NCBI RefSeq assembly: GCF_009728935.1
Contig: NZ_CP034235.1
Span: 6,709,501-6,773,500 of the forward strand
Origin: Paenibacillus psychroresistens
Lineage (GTDB): Bacteria > Bacillota > Bacilli > Paenibacillales > NBRC-103111
Direction: 5' to 3'
Length of the DNA stretch: 64,000 bases
This document shows positions 63,358 to 64,000 of the stretch, piece by piece (the stretch's first letter is position 1; each line of letters starts with the position of its first letter). Position numbers and translations under genes: made by a program. Below the pieces are notes generated by a model, which saw only the letters and a list, made by a program, of their open reading frames with translations, did no database searches and was not told the origin of the DNA.

Positions 63358-64000
63358 TTGAGCTATGAGAATATTATTAAGCAACAAATTATAAATTGGA
63401 TTCCCGTTTTTCTTAAGCCTCCTGGCTTTTTCGAGAAAACCTCCAAAAAAATCAGTACCAAAATCAATACATGGATCCCGCAAAAAGTGCATAACGCCAT
63501 CACAGCTGCAGTCAAAGCAATTGTTCGCACGACGTTGTTTGGTGCTGAATACACGCCTAAAGGCAAGGTTCAGCTAGGGCTTACTTTAGAAGAATCAGAT
63601 AAGAAGGCTCATGAAACACTATCTCTATATCAGAAAATTGCTACAGCAGAAGGTGCTGGGACTGGAGCTGGCGGGATACTACTCAATATTGTGGATTTCC
63701 CAGCGCTTATTGCCATTAAGCTTAAGCTATTGTTTGAGCTCGCTCATGTTTATGGTTATAACACGAATGAATTTTCGGAACGTATTTTTATTCTCACTGT
63801 GTTCCAAATGGCCTTCACCAATCCAGACCAACGCGAACAGCTCTTACACACTATTCAAAATTGGGATGAGCATAAAGTTAAGTGGATATCTGACAAAGAT
63901 TATTATCAATCCTTTGATTGGGAAACCTTTCAGAAGGAATATCGAGACTCGATCGACTTCCGTAAATTGCTGCAGATGATACCAGGTATTGGTGCTGTGG
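63358..64000 (+). CDS. EcsC-family protein, 5' part
   Basis: At least 214 residues, cut by the window end. TTG start (MSYENIIKQQIINWIPVFLK), because no in-frame ATG or GTG lies between the preceding in-frame stop at 63334 and here; AAAGGG lies 11 bases upstream. The EcsC-like core is visible: QKIATAEGAGTGAGGILLNIVDFPALIAIKLKLLFELAHVYGYNT and QMAFTNPDQREQLLHTI. EcsC proteins are uncharacterised companions of the EcsAB transporter in some species, though many copies stand alone. Divergent from the membrane-SRPBCC gene. Confidence 0.8.
   Translation, partial: MSYENIIKQQIINWIPVFLKPPGFFEKTSKKISTKINTWIPQKVHNAITAAVKAIVRTTLFGAEYTPKGKVQLGLTLEESDKKAHETLSLYQKIATAEGAGTGAGGILLNIVDFPALIAIKLKLLFELAHVYGYNTNEFSERIFILTVFQMAFTNPDQREQLLHTIQNWDEHKVKWISDKDYYQSFDWETFQKEYRDSIDFRKLLQMIPGIGAV

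Overview
The window reads as chromosome of a Gram-positive, endospore-forming member of the Bacillales, most likely Paenibacillaceae. The support is three secreted proteins with triplicated S-layer homology (SLH) domains, a caa3-type cytochrome oxidase operon in Bacillus order (ctaC-D-E-F-G plus a DUF420/CtaM gene), a YhcN/YlaJ sporulation lipoprotein, a YjcZ-type tiny membrane protein, a Bce-type peptide-resistance module, a yhcEFGHI-like ABC operon, strong GGAGG ribosome binding sites and moderate-to-low GC. I see no rRNA, tRNA, insertion sequence, integrase, CRISPR array or phage gene.

Layout. 1-7.4 kb: 3' end of an SLH-anchored subtilisin-like protease, then a 1601-residue SLH protein. 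7.6-11.9 kb: GntR-controlled five-gene ABC operon. 11.9-14.9 kb: Fur-controlled ferric-siderophore permease pair with a FhuF-like protein. 15-17 kb: fumarase and an array of 51-bp repeats. 17-22.6 kb: cytochrome caa3 operon. 22.7-28.9 kb: spore lipoprotein, a DEAD-box helicase with a very long Arg/Gly tail, a PD-(D/E)XK-like plus winged-helix protein, a guanylate-kinase-like gene and a CvfC-like HEAT protein. 28.9-31.4 kb: GH15 glucoamylase-like enzyme and tatA. 31.4-37 kb: four-gene operon with a PDZ-containing ComP-like kinase, its regulator, a dihydroorotate-dehydrogenase-like protein fused to a duplicated membrane domain, and DUF2306. 37.1-40.1 kb: two-component system with a membrane-anchored molybdopterin oxidoreductase. 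40.2-46.1 kb: small metabolic and transport genes, including a frameshifted LysE-type exporter, an ArsR/SRPBCC pair and a MarR/MFS pair. 46.1-50.7 kb: Bce-type ABC transporter and two-component system. 50.7-52.4 kb: Crp/Fnr regulator and HD-GYP protein. 52.8-57 kb: SLH protein with two thioredoxin-like repeats, a low-complexity secreted protein and the remnant of a second copy of it. 57.4-63.3 kb: DAACS symporter, then a cluster with a second HD-GYP protein, two-component system, DUF5519 and a membrane-SRPBCC protein. The window ends inside an EcsC-like gene.

The window is dominated by cell-envelope and signalling functions. It has five complete two-component pairs and several one-component regulators, and many target operons lie beside their regulators. 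The strongest candidates for undescribed biology are the kinase/regulator/DHODH-like-membrane/DUF2306 operon (31.4-37 kb), the hairpin-studded tail of the DEAD-box helicase gene (25.2-25.6 kb), the 51-bp repeat array (16.5-16.8 kb), the three phased palindromes upstream of the guanylate-kinase-like gene (26.75-26.9 kb), and the decayed tandem copy of the low-complexity secreted protein (56.0-56.1 kb). All family calls were made by eye from motifs; no database search was run.
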